A DNA stretch of 64,000 nt from Bacteriovorax stolpii (GTDB taxonomy: Bacteria; Bdellovibrionota; UBA2428): the NCBI GenBank assembly GCA_945881775.1, contig CAMCVE010000009.1, forward strand, positions 40,613-104,612. Direction: 5' to 3'. The position numbers and the translations under genes are program-made. Below are positions 32,725 to 41,477 of the stretch, piece after piece (position 1 is the first letter of the stretch; every line of letters begins with the position of its first letter). The notes beneath the pieces are model-generated. The model made no database searches. It was not told where the DNA came from and saw nothing but the letters and a program-made list of their open reading frames with translations.

Positions 32725-33867
32725 GTGATTTTCACGTCATTGTTTGTCGGTTTTGTCGTCGCGCGTTTTGCACTTCTCGTGCAGGCACGTCGTATCGCAA
32801 AACTTGAAGATGTCTTGGTTGGCGATGCCCCAAGGGCATGGCCCTCGGTGTCGGTGGTGGTCGCCGCTCGCAACGAGGCGGAGGGGATCACCGAGGCACT
32901 CGGCTCACTCCTCGGTCTTGACTACGACGCGATTGAGGTGATTGTCGTCAACGACCGCTCCACAGACCAGACCGCAGATCAGGTGCGCCGGCTCGCAGCA
33001 ACAGACAAGCGCCTCAGGCTTATCAACGTGAATGAGCTGCCCCCGGGCTGGCTTGGAAAAAACCATGCTCTTCAGGTGGGCTCCAAGGCTGCGAGCGGAG
33101 AGTGGATCCTTTTTACAGATGCCGATGTTGTGTTCAGCCCGCACGCGCTCAGGAGGGCGATCACATTTGTAGAACGCGAGAGACTCGATCACCTGGCGCT
33201 TCTCATGAAAGCTTGGTCTCGGAGTTTTATTGTCGACGCGTTCATTGGCTATTTTGCGCTGCAGTTTCTACTTTTTGTGAGACCTTGGGAGGCTAAAGAT
33301 CCACTAAAGCCGCACCGTTTTGTAGGCGTGGGAGCCTTCAATCTCGTACGAAAGTCCGCACTTCAAGGAGTCGAGGGGCTCACGCGGATTGCGATGCGGC
33401 CCGATGACGATGTGAAGCTTGGTAAAATTTTGAAGCAGGCAGGCTTTAGGCAAGATTGCCTCACGGCGGTCGAGGATCTCTCGGTCGAGTGGTACCCAAG
33501 TCTTCGTGCCTGCATTCAAGGACTTGAGAAGAACATGTTTGCGGGCACTGACTACCGTGTCTCGCTTGTGATGGTTGCTGTGATTGCAGGTCTGCTCGTC
33601 ACCGCGCTCCCCGTGTATCTTCTCTTAAGTCTTTCGGGTGCGCTCTGGTGGGCTGTCGTGCTCGCCTTGGCACTTGAGTTTCTCGTGAGCCTGGTGGCAG
33701 CTCGTCGAACGGCGAAGTCGCTCGCGTGCGTGCTCGTTTATCCGATTACAGCTCTGCTGTTTTCCTATATCTCCGCGCGCACGACGATCAAAAATCTTCG
33801 TGACGGCGGCATCTATTGGAGAGAGACGTTCTATCCCTTGAGCGAACTCAGGAAAAATCGGGTCTAG
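32725..33867 (+). CDS. Membrane-anchored family 2 glycosyltransferase
   Basis: A 380-residue enzyme. SVSVVVAARNEAEGITEALGSLLGLDYDAIEVIVVNDRSTDQTA is the GT2 opening with the nucleotide-binding Asp; LFTDADVVFSPHAL is the D-x-D; RPDDDVKLGKILKQAGFR is the acceptor-side E/D-D motif. One hydrophobic segment at the N terminus and three or four after residue 270 anchor it in the inner membrane, as in hopene-associated (HpnB-like) and carotenoid glycosyltransferases. The start is a GTG 6 bp after manC, so the two are co-expressed. Acceptor unknown. Confidence 0.83.
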   Translation: MIFTSLFVGFVVARFALLVQARRIAKLEDVLVGDAPRAWPSVSVVVAARNEAEGITEALGSLLGLDYDAIEVIVVNDRSTDQTADQVRRLAATDKRLRLINVNELPPGWLGKNHALQVGSKAASGEWILFTDADVVFSPHALRRAITFVERERLDHLALLMKAWSRSFIVDAFIGYFALQFLLFVRPWEAKDPLKPHRFVGVGAFNLVRKSALQGVEGLTRIAMRPDDDVKLGKILKQAGFRQDCLTAVEDLSVEWYPSLRACIQGLEKNMFAGTDYRVSLVMVAVIAGLLVTALPVYLLLSLSGALWWAVVLALALEFLVSLVAARRTAKSLACVLVYPITALLFSYISARTTIKNLRDGGIYWRETFYPLSELRKNRV

Positions 33868-33870
33868 GTC

Positions 33871-34329
33871 TTAGAAATAGTAACGAGCACCGATACCGAC
33901 ATTGATGTCGAAATCTGTCGAAGGCGCCACAAGCAGAAGCGCTGCTATCTCAGCAAAAATATCGACAGGGTTCGAATCAAAACGGTAGGAGAGGCCCAGC
34001 GGTGCGCGGAACGCAAAAGCCGACGAGTCTGCAAGTACGAGCACGCCACCCACACCGTAGTGCATCGTGAAATCGGCCTTGCCGATGCGGACCATTTGCG
34101 GCACGTGCAGGAGGTAGTCGGCGTGGATTGCAAAAGCGTTGTAATCATCGAGCGTCCAGGCAAAGGCAGCATCAATGGCGGTCGACTCTGTGAGCCAGTG
34201 CTTCACGCTCACACCCGTGGGGTCTCCCATGATCGCGCCAACACCTGTGGGGCCACCGGCCGCAAAGGAGCTGGGAGAGAGTACGAGTGTCGACAAGAGA
34301 AGTGTGGTGGACAGAATTTTCTTCATCAT
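33871..34329 (-). CDS. Small outer-membrane beta-barrel (DUF3996-like)
   Basis: A 152-residue protein with a signal peptide ending in SSFAAGG and about eight amphipathic strands ending in Phe (GIGARYYF). GPTGVGAIMGDPTGVSVKHWL near the mature N terminus followed by AFAIHADYLLH and DFTMHYGVGGV is the DUF3996-type pattern. The role is unknown. It lies 15 bp downstream of the MnmC-like gene on the same strand and meets the GT2 gene tail to tail with 3 bp between. Confidence 0.7.
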   Translation of the reverse strand: MMKKILSTTLLLSTLVLSPSSFAAGGPTGVGAIMGDPTGVSVKHWLTESTAIDAAFAWTLDDYNAFAIHADYLLHVPQMVRIGKADFTMHYGVGGVLVLADSSAFAFRAPLGLSYRFDSNPVDIFAEIAALLLVAPSTDFDINVGIGARYYF

Positions 34330-34344
34330 GATGAGGATGAAGAA

Positions 34345-35064
34345 TTAGCCTAGCGAAGGCCAGAATTCCAGTCGCTCGCGTTTGAGGCCCATGTTTCCGG
34401 TCTCGGGCGTGGCCACATCAAATCCGCTCGCACGCAGAGCTTTCTGGAAGGGACTGTTGCAGGCATAGGAGTAGGCGCGGCCTGTGGGGGCTATAAGCCC
34501 CTTAAGTTTGGTGAGCTGCTCGGTCTGATAGGCCGAAGGGTTGATATCAAATCCAAATGGATCATGAAACCACACATTGGCAGGAGTGCTCTCAACGGGG
34601 CAAGAGACGAGCTGTTCAAGTGAGCTCACGATGCGAAGTTTCGTGCGGGCGTCTTCGAGGCAGTCACGCGCCTCGCTCTCCGAGATCTCGCTATCCCATT
34701 CGGCAGACACAAAGCTTGTAAGGAGCGGCAGGCTCTCGAGCCACAAGGCGTAGCCGAGCTCAAAACTCTCGGGGTCTTTTTCGATAGCGGTGTAGGAGCT
34801 TGTGAGAGGACTGCCTAACTTTGATAAGGCTAGGGCGCTGAGGTGCCAAAGGGCCCAGTTGGTCCCGGGTCCAAGGCCAAACTCGACCACGCGAAGCTCG
34901 GGGGCATGGGCCCCTTGAGCGGCCTCGAGTGCGGGGCGCACGAAGGCACAGAGGCTCTCCGTGAAGGCGCCTTTTTGCGAGCGAAACGCCGCGCCTTCGC
35001 CGTTGTGCCACAGGGTAGGGGAACCGTCCCGCGTTCTGATCCAATTGAACTTCTGAAAGTCCAT
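34345..35064 (-). CDS. MnmC-like SAM-dependent methyltransferase
   Basis: A 239-residue protein. VVEFGLGPGTNWALWHL matches the F-G-T/L-G-x-N-F SAM-binding motif of the MnmC methyltransferase domain; ANVWFHDPFGFDINPSAYQTEQLTKLKGL matches the D-x-F-x-P-x-x-N-P-x-x-W segment, and SPFQKALRASGFDV the last helix. MnmC makes the final methylation of 5-methylaminomethyl(-2-thio)uridine in tRNA; here the FAD oxidase half is absent. The ATG at 35064 is preferred over a TTG at 35070. It diverges from the YhcC-type radical SAM gene. Confidence 0.7.
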   Translation of the reverse strand: MDFQKFNWIRTRDGSPTLWHNGEGAAFRSQKGAFTESLCAFVRPALEAAQGAHAPELRVVEFGLGPGTNWALWHLSALALSKLGSPLTSSYTAIEKDPESFELGYALWLESLPLLTSFVSAEWDSEISESEARDCLEDARTKLRIVSSLEQLVSCPVESTPANVWFHDPFGFDINPSAYQTEQLTKLKGLIAPTGRAYSYACNSPFQKALRASGFDVATPETGNMGLKRERLEFWPSLG

Positions 35065-35130
35065 TCTCAATGCTTCTATCCCCTCGAATCGAGCTTGTCA
35101 TATGAGCCGCATTTGGGCACCCTACGGGCC

Positions 35131-36072
35131 GTGACTGAGACTTCAACGCCGCGCCTCTATCACGGACGCCGCTGGAACTATTTCAAGGATTGTCTCATCG
35201 AGCGCTTTGGGGGCGTGGTCTACAAAGTGGGTGTGGACGCGGGTTTTGATTGCCCCAACCGCGATGGCAAAAAAGCCTGGGGCGGCTGCGCGTATTGTTC
35301 GCAGCAAGGCTCTCTCTCGCCGCATCAGGATCCGAAGCTTGGGATTTTAGAGCAAATCGAAAAGGGCCGCGCCTTTGTGCGTCGCCGCTACAAGGCCGAG
35401 AAATTTATTGTCTACTATCAGGCCTTCACCAACACCTACGCGCCTGTGTCGGTACTCCGTGAACGCTTCGAGCCCGCGCTTATCGACGATTCCATCGTGG
35501 GCCTGAGTGTGGCCTCAAGGCCCGACTGCATCAACGAAGACAACATCGGCTATCTCGCGGAGCTAGCATCGCGCCTTCCGTACTTCACCGTCGAGCTCGG
35601 CCTCCAAAGCGTTTACCAAAATCGCCTCGCCTGGGTGAATCGCCAGGAGTCTGTGGAGGACTACGTGCGCGCCATGGAAATGCTGAATGCGGCTGGCGTG
35701 CCCGTGATCACGCATGTGATCCTCGGATTCCCGGGCGAATCGCGCCAGGACATGGAAGACACCGTGAGACTCGCCAACGACATGAAAACCCGCGGCATCA
35801 AATTGCAGATGCTTCACGTGATTAAGGGCACCAAGCTTGGTGTGATGTACGGTCGCGAGCCTTTCGAGCTCATGTCGATGGATGAATACCTCGATACCGT
35901 CATTCACATGATCGAGCGCCTGAGCCCAGAAGTCGAAATTCACCGCATCACCGGCGAAACCGATTCCGAGTCGCTCATCGCGCCCGACTGGACACGGCAA
36001 AAAGCAAAATTCTTTGAGAGCTTCGATAGGGAGCTACTCGCGCGCGACACTTGGCAGGGACGCCTAGTTTAG
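35131..36072 (+). CDS. yhcC: TIGR01212-family radical SAM protein
   Basis: A 313-residue iron-sulfur enzyme. YHGRRWNYF near the start, FDCPNRDGKKAWGGCAYCSQQ (cluster cysteines in C-x(n)-C-x-x-C), VGLSVASRPDCI, FTVELGLQS and THVILGFPGE are the family blocks. The substrate of this family is unknown. The open frame continues 96 codons further upstream across the divergent gene, but the conserved part begins at the GTG at 35131, with a weak promoter-like TTGTCA 35 bp before. Convergent with the large lipoprotein gene, with 2 bp between stops. Confidence 0.87.
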   Translation: MTETSTPRLYHGRRWNYFKDCLIERFGGVVYKVGVDAGFDCPNRDGKKAWGGCAYCSQQGSLSPHQDPKLGILEQIEKGRAFVRRRYKAEKFIVYYQAFTNTYAPVSVLRERFEPALIDDSIVGLSVASRPDCINEDNIGYLAELASRLPYFTVELGLQSVYQNRLAWVNRQESVEDYVRAMEMLNAAGVPVITHVILGFPGESRQDMEDTVRLANDMKTRGIKLQMLHVIKGTKLGVMYGREPFELMSMDEYLDTVIHMIERLSPEVEIHRITGETDSESLIAPDWTRQKAKFFESFDRELLARDTWQGRLV

Positions 36073-36074
36073 AA

Positions 36075-39000
36075 TTACTCGAGGAAGTTGTAGGGCTTTA
36101 CGAGACTCGTGATGTTGGCTGGGTATCTGAAGGGGCGAGTTCCAAAATTAACGTCGTAGACGGTTTCTATGGAAGTCGTTTCGCCTTTGCCAACGGCGGC
36201 ACAATAGGCGCCCGTGATTGTCCCTGATTGAGTGTCGTCGAGGGTATTGCCACCCAGCTGAGTGAGGGCCACCCCATTGAGGAAATATTGAATCTTCTTG
36301 GGAGTTGATTGAAGATCAATCCGTATTCCCACAACGTCGCCCATTTCAGGCCGCACCGAGGTCGTGCCGTTTTTAGGCACAATGCGATAGTTGCCTCCGC
36401 TGTAGGTCGGGTCGAGTCCCGAGCCGATGTAGGGCGCAAAACTCCCAGCAATGTCGCGAAGAGACCACGCGCTGTGAGCCGGGCGGTAAAAAGAAAGCTC
36501 ATTGCCTGGATTTGACTGAGTTTGGGCGATGATCCCAAATTCTTCTCCCCAGTCTCCTTTGACAACGGTCGTCTCCCAGTACCACTGTCCACTCGTCTTA
36601 CAAATGTTCGATCGCAGTGCTCCCTTGCCCGTCGAAGCGAAAAAACTTCCCTGCAGTCCCGAGAGGGACACCTTGGACTTGGTGGAGTCGATGAAGCTAG
36701 GATCGAGCTGGGCAACGCGCTCCCACTGTCTTGCGACCTTGCCGCTCGTGACATCAAACATCCATTTGTTCGAGCCATAGGTGAGTGCGTCGGAGCCAAA
36801 GGGTGCGCTGAAACTAGCGGCGGTCAAAGAGTTTGTGGGGTAGCTGTGTGTGGAACAGGTTGTTCCAGGTGGTGAGGGACAAGGGAAATCCAAGATGGCA
36901 CTTGTGTACAGACATCCCTGGGAGCCGATCGAGCAAACCGTGGATGAGGCATTTGAGCCGACGATGGCGCCTTTAAGTCCGTTAGGGGCTGAGACCGACG
37001 ATGGATGCGAGAGCACACTCTGGATGATGGCATCTACGACTGTTTCGGCTGCGATACCGCCGATGCGGTCAGTCGTTGTGGAAGACGTGACAATAATATT
37101 CCCAAGAAAATACGAGTTCTCGACAAGGCCATATAGAAGACCCACTAGTCCGCCGACAGAGTTGCGAGTAGAGCCATGCGAATTTAGCGACACCCCTTCT
37201 CCTACTCTAGAATCTCGAATCGCGACGCTAGCCGCAAATGCGGCGCCAAGCAGTCCGGCGACCTTTGCCTCACCCGATGAATGGACCGATTTGATTGTGC
37301 CCAATCCCGCGACGCTGTTTCGTTCGATCAGAGGGCTGCCAGAGGCACTTCCAACGAGACCTCCTATAGGACCCCGCCCAAGAATGCGAGACTCGGATAG
37401 TATCGATCCCAAGTGGACGGTGTTGTCTCGAAGGACCGTAAAGTGGTTGATCTGACCGACAAGGCCTCCGACCGAAGTGCTCAGGTCCTGGGTCCCAAGC
37501 GATTTTGCCGTTTGAGAGAATACAACCGCATTCTTTTCGATGAGCGAGTTACCGCTCGCCTCCCCGGCTAGGGTTCCGACATTGTTCAATCCGCTAAAAT
37601 TCGGATCGATCACCAAAAGATTGCGCAGAATCGCATTGTTGATTGACGCAAAGAGGCCCAAATTGTTCGAAGCGAGGTCTCTAGTGGGATTTCGGATCTC
37701 ATATCCGTTGCCGTCGAGGACTCCAGAGAAAGTATCAGCTGTAGTGCCCAGCGGAAGAAAAGTGCTTCCGGCAAGATTGATCTCCTGCGCAAGCTTGTAG
37801 TGAGCTGCGCGATAAGCTGGAGTGGTTTCGATTTTTTCGAACTGACTTGGGTTGCAGATAAGATAGGGATCCGTCGCGATGCCAGTGCCTGCTTGGAAAT
37901 CCCCATGCGTAGCCGGCCATCCACAAACACTCGTAATCAAGAGGGGGCGATAGGTGTTGAGGCCTCCTCCAGCCGAGCTCACACTGAGGTTTTGTACAAC
38001 GCCCGGCTCGCGTCCGTGCTGGATCGTGAAGGTCGTGGAGTTTGTGCCTGCTGAGAGTGTGATGTTCACTGATGCAGCGTAAGGATCCGATGAGACGATT
38101 GTGAGTTCCGTGTTGTTAGCTGCAGTGACAGGATTGCCCCCTTCGTCATAAGAACTCACTGTGTAGCTTCGGCTGGAAAATGACGGCGCAGGAATGTTTC
38201 CGCTAGGGCACTGTCCATTAGCGTCGATGATCTCAGTGCCCTTCAGAAGGCAGAGTGTTGTTAGCATACCCGGAGTCACATTGGCTTGGCTCGGCAGAGT
38301 GGCGATTTGTGGCTCACCGTTGTAGGTGTAAGCGATTTGCAGAGGGAAGTTCTTGACGCCAGCAAGGCGTCCGCCTGTGGAATAGGGATAGTATTCGACA
38401 TTGAGTGTGCAGCTCGATGAGGGCGCGAGTGTCGTCGCACAAGTGCCACCCGTTCCGGGAAACGTGCCCTCTCTAAAACTCCAGTTCGTATACAGATTTT
38501 GTCCCGTGATCCCGGTGACCGTGACGTCGGTTGAGGTGTTGCGAAGTGTGATTGTTCGCCAGGGAGCAGCCCCACCTACAGCAAAAATTCCAAAGTCGAG
38601 AAAGGCTGGAGGCCCGTCGACGACAAGCGGACCTCCACCCACGGGCAGTGCTTGAGCACCACAGAAGTAGCTCGTTCCAACTGCGAGGTTCGTATAGGGC
38701 AGATCAACCACCTCAAGACCCACTCCAAGATCTTTCACCGTGCTCGCGTAAAGAGTGAGCTCATTGAGCGCCACATCCACGCCGCCAATGCGGAACTTGG
38801 AGAGCGCGGGGTTCTGCGAATTGGCGAGAAAACCAAGATTTTTCGGACAGCTCGTCACCTGCAGGCGTGATTTGGGGACCCCAACAAGATCGATGCGGCG
38901 CTGAGGACCGCTGGGAACCATGAGCTTCACCATGTCTCCGATGTTGTAGGTCTCGGGTGTCGTGAGGCCCACCTTTCGGGGCGAGCTCGTGCAGGCGCCT

Positions 39001-39242
39001 GGCACTGAAAGTTTTGTGAGAGTGTCGGAAGCTGCCGTCACGTGGACAAAGTAGCAATGCTCCGAGCTGAGGACTTGGGTGGGATTTGCGGGATTTACAG
39101 GATTTGTAGCGTCCGATACCGAAACCGACCCCGAAGGCCGCACCAGTCGGATGCCAATTTCAGATGAAGGCGTGGCAGCCCCACAGGCCTGAAGGGCGAT
39201 GAGCACAAGGAGCGAGGAGACATACCGAAAGGAAAATCCCAT
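36075..39242 (-). CDS. Very large lipoprotein with ASH-like, GLUG-repeat and SPRY domains
   Basis: A 1055-residue protein. The signal peptide ends in the lipobox LQAC (Cys20). Residues 30-200 form a cysteine-containing module shared with the divergent lipoprotein at 39477. Residues 210-310 (FLDFGIFAVGGAAPWRTITLRN, then TTLAPSSSCTLNVEYYP) look like an ASPM/SPD-2/Hydin-type beta-sandwich. Residues 440-760 are a GLUG-type repeat region: DPYLICNPSQFEKI, TFSGVLDGNGYEI, then GGLVG-type units near 592, 627, 662 and 698. Residues 860-1045 match a SPRY domain: GQWYWETTV, GDVVGIRIDLQ, YFLNG, VNFGTRPFRY. Probably exposed on the cell surface, binding proteins or glycans; function unknown. Confidence 0.75.
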   Translation of the reverse strand: MGFSFRYVSSLLVLIALQACGAATPSSEIGIRLVRPSGSVSVSDATNPVNPANPTQVLSSEHCYFVHVTAASDTLTKLSVPGACTSSPRKVGLTTPETYNIGDMVKLMVPSGPQRRIDLVGVPKSRLQVTSCPKNLGFLANSQNPALSKFRIGGVDVALNELTLYASTVKDLGVGLEVVDLPYTNLAVGTSYFCGAQALPVGGGPLVVDGPPAFLDFGIFAVGGAAPWRTITLRNTSTDVTVTGITGQNLYTNWSFREGTFPGTGGTCATTLAPSSSCTLNVEYYPYSTGGRLAGVKNFPLQIAYTYNGEPQIATLPSQANVTPGMLTTLCLLKGTEIIDANGQCPSGNIPAPSFSSRSYTVSSYDEGGNPVTAANNTELTIVSSDPYAASVNITLSAGTNSTTFTIQHGREPGVVQNLSVSSAGGGLNTYRPLLITSVCGWPATHGDFQAGTGIATDPYLICNPSQFEKIETTPAYRAAHYKLAQEINLAGSTFLPLGTTADTFSGVLDGNGYEIRNPTRDLASNNLGLFASINNAILRNLLVIDPNFSGLNNVGTLAGEASGNSLIEKNAVVFSQTAKSLGTQDLSTSVGGLVGQINHFTVLRDNTVHLGSILSESRILGRGPIGGLVGSASGSPLIERNSVAGLGTIKSVHSSGEAKVAGLLGAAFAASVAIRDSRVGEGVSLNSHGSTRNSVGGLVGLLYGLVENSYFLGNIIVTSSTTTDRIGGIAAETVVDAIIQSVLSHPSSVSAPNGLKGAIVGSNASSTVCSIGSQGCLYTSAILDFPCPSPPGTTCSTHSYPTNSLTAASFSAPFGSDALTYGSNKWMFDVTSGKVARQWERVAQLDPSFIDSTKSKVSLSGLQGSFFASTGKGALRSNICKTSGQWYWETTVVKGDWGEEFGIIAQTQSNPGNELSFYRPAHSAWSLRDIAGSFAPYIGSGLDPTYSGGNYRIVPKNGTTSVRPEMGDVVGIRIDLQSTPKKIQYFLNGVALTQLGGNTLDDTQSGTITGAYCAAVGKGETTSIETVYDVNFGTRPFRYPANITSLVKPYNFLE

Positions 39243-39286
39243 GAGGTGTTGTCGGATATATTGAAGAAGTTCTGAGTTTAGATTGA

Positions 39287-39430
39287 GTTAATGCGACAAA
39301 TAACACCTGGGGATCGCTCATTGGAGCCACAAGCGACTCTCCCTCGACCCGCGTAGGCCAGACGGCCATCTGGACCGAAGGCGCGGGCTCACGCATGATT
39401 ATTTGGGGCGGCGCCAATCCCGCTCCTTAA
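39287..39430 (+). pseudogene. Fragment of a Kelch-repeat protein
   Basis: An open stretch of 47 codons ending in TAA, without a usable start codon. Its translation contains NATNNTWGSL, then STRVGQTAIWTEG and RMIIWGGANPAP, which is the bacterial Kelch blade pattern (N-T-W, R-x-G-H-T-A-V-W-T-G, M-I-V-W-G-G). It fills the 234-bp spacer between two related lipoprotein genes and overlaps their promoters. It is most simply a remnant of a deleted gene that encoded a Kelch protein on the plus strand. Confidence 0.6.
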
Positions 39431-39476
39431 CGATCTCTTAATAAAGCTCGCTCGCGAAATAGACGAAAATAGAAAA

Positions 39477-40448
39477 ATGGGACTTTGTGTGCGGCACGTT
39501 GGCTCTCTGAGTTTTGGGTCGCTTCTGATGACTCTCGCTGCCTGCGGTGAGGTTCAGGAGGCGCCTGCTCAGGTGAGCGTTGTGCTCTCTCCTTCAGTCA
39601 TGACGACAGCGACAACTCCCTATTTCGGAGATAGATCGACTTCGGGACTTGTCACGAATGGTTTCTGTTATTTCTTCAACGTCACGGCTCCGGATCTTAT
39701 GAATCCGAATGTTGAAGTCGGCGATGACACTTGCGGACACGGACCCAAGGGGCTCGGGGCCACCTTCGGAGCTTTTTCTTATGGCAAGACAGCGGTCCTA
39801 AGTCTCAGCCCCGGTCAGGCGCGTCGTTTTGATCTCCTGGGCTTTAAGATTCCTGACGGGACCTCGCAGGTCTGCGAAGACGGAAAGCTTCAATTTGTTG
39901 TTTCCAACGATGGCTCAGACTCCAAGGTTCAGGTTCTCTACGATGGCGTCGAGATTGGCGCGGATCCCGAATCTGCTCCGCTTCCCGATCCCAATGAAGA
40001 CCTCTACATTTTCTCCCGTTCGCAACCGGTAACACTCACGACAGGAGCCCAAACGGTCACCATGACCCCCATCGAATACGAAGACCGCACGATATCCGGC
40101 ATCGAAAATTCTTTTCCTAAACGCTATGACTGCAAAACGGGTTCTGGACTTGTGCTATCGGAAAACTCATGGAACTTCGGGACTCATTCCACGAACCAAC
40201 AGAAAACAATTCGTCTAACCAATGGCTCTGGGGTGACAGCTACGGGAATCTCGGTCCAAGTCACGGGGACGGCGTTCGAAGAGGCGACGGGCACCTGCTC
40301 GGCAACTCTTAGCGCAGGAGCTTCTTGTTACCTAATTTTCACTTTCAAAGCTTCCGCAGTTGCAGCGGGACCTTACACAGGAACTGTAGACGTTAGCAGC
40401 GTCGACGCGGGCAGTGCTGAAATGTCTCTAAGTGGGACGCGCAACTAG
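39477..40448 (+). CDS. Lipoprotein related to the large GLUG/SPRY lipoprotein
   Basis: A 323-residue protein with lipobox LAAC (Cys23). Residues 60-160 (GFCYFFNVTAPDL, DDTCGHGPKGLG, ALSLSPGQARRFDLLGF) line up with CYFVHVTAASDTL, ACTSSPRKVGL and PSGPQRRIDLVGV in the divergent 1055-residue protein, showing common ancestry. The C-terminal 100 residues (NFGTHSTNQQKTIRLTN, then CSATLSAGASCYLIFTF) form an ASH/choice-of-anchor-D-like beta-sandwich, also shared. It lacks the GLUG and SPRY parts. Likely outer-membrane or surface lipoprotein; function unknown. No Shine-Dalgarno is seen before the ATG. Confidence 0.7.
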   Translation: MGLCVRHVGSLSFGSLLMTLAACGEVQEAPAQVSVVLSPSVMTTATTPYFGDRSTSGLVTNGFCYFFNVTAPDLMNPNVEVGDDTCGHGPKGLGATFGAFSYGKTAVLSLSPGQARRFDLLGFKIPDGTSQVCEDGKLQFVVSNDGSDSKVQVLYDGVEIGADPESAPLPDPNEDLYIFSRSQPVTLTTGAQTVTMTPIEYEDRTISGIENSFPKRYDCKTGSGLVLSENSWNFGTHSTNQQKTIRLTNGSGVTATGISVQVTGTAFEEATGTCSATLSAGASCYLIFTFKASAVAAGPYTGTVDVSSVDAGSAEMSLSGTRN

Positions 40449-40471
40449 TTCCAGCGAGCCACGTTCCTCAG

Positions 40472-41467
40472 CTAAAGACTGATGTCGGAGTAGTCGAAGC
40501 TTTTGATAAAGCGCATATGAACCCAAAACGAAGCGAGCGCAGATTTTTCGGCTGAGAGCGTGCGGCCGTCTGGGCTTTCGATCACAAACGGAAGCGACTT
40601 GAGCCCGATGAGGGCCTCATTAAAGAGGGGCATGGTTTCATAGGCACTGTCGTTCACACTTAGCGTGATCTGGACGCTGGCCTCGGTCGAGGCGATGTCG
40701 TGGTTTGAGAGCAGCTTCTCGATGAGTCGCAGACACGAGTGCGAAGGCAGTGTGGGATTTTCTTTTTGCGTATAGACCTCGAGGAATTCAATGAGCTCAC
40801 CCAGGGGCTGAGCACGCAGATTCTCATTTTCGTCGACGAGCCCTGATAGTTTTGCGACCTGAAGGAAATTTTTCCCGCTCACGAGATCGGATTGAACGGT
40901 TTGTGTCACTTCGTCGAGTGTTGGGAGATAGACGTCGGTCGAAAATGTTTCCGTAACCTCTAGATGCTTGCCGCTAAGGAAAGTGCGCAGTGTTTTGCAA
41001 AAACGCAGGGTCTCGGCCAAAACATGGAGAGTTCCAAGGTCGCGCTTGAAGGCCTTTTTAGAAAACTCATTGAGATGCTGGAGATTGGCCAGTGTTTGGT
41101 TCGCGAGGCGAAGACGCTCGACCACAACCTGAAGCACGGGAAGAATCCATGGCGGAGAAATCTTTTCCTGAAGACCTCGCGTGTTCACGGCGAGCGCCAC
41201 GACTGAAGTGATGGCGATCACACTTGCGCTCCGCGGGGTCTCGTCAAAGAGCGCGAGCTCTCCCACAATTTCTCCCGGACCGAGCACGGCAAGGGGAATG
41301 CGCGTTTTGTTGTAGTTCTTCGAGACCCTCACTTGGCCTTGAAGCAGGACATACATCTTCTGCGACGACGTGCCTTCCTCGAAGATCACGCTGCCAGCCT
41401 CGAACTTCTCGGCCTGACCGTCTTTGATGAGATCCTGAAGATTGCTAACTACCGAGCCTTGAGTCAT
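40472..41467 (-). CDS. Cyclic-nucleotide-binding-domain protein
   Basis: A 331-residue cytoplasmic protein. Residues 5-115 form a CAP_ED beta-roll: FEAGSVIFEEGTSSQKMYVLLQGQVRVSK, then LGPGEIVGELALFDETPRSASVIAITSVVALAV, which includes the phosphate-binding cassette G-E-L-A-x-x-x-x-x-P-R-S-A as in cAMP receptors. No helix-turn-helix follows; the helical remainder is unfamiliar, so it is a sensor or adaptor rather than a CRP-type regulator. The ATG at 41467 is chosen because it begins just after the secA stop (10 bp), implying co-transcription. Confidence 0.8.
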   Translation of the reverse strand: MTQGSVVSNLQDLIKDGQAEKFEAGSVIFEEGTSSQKMYVLLQGQVRVSKNYNKTRIPLAVLGPGEIVGELALFDETPRSASVIAITSVVALAVNTRGLQEKISPPWILPVLQVVVERLRLANQTLANLQHLNEFSKKAFKRDLGTLHVLAETLRFCKTLRTFLSGKHLEVTETFSTDVYLPTLDEVTQTVQSDLVSGKNFLQVAKLSGLVDENENLRAQPLGELIEFLEVYTQKENPTLPSHSCLRLIEKLLSNHDIASTEASVQITLSVNDSAYETMPLFNEALIGLKSLPFVIESPDGRTLSAEKSALASFWVHMRFIKSFDYSDISL

Positions 41468-41477
41468 AAGACTAACG

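Noticed and set aside
34843..35130. 96-codon N-terminal extension of the YhcC radical SAM protein
   Set aside because: It lies antisense within the MnmC-like gene and has no family similarity; conserved sequence begins at the GTG at 35131.
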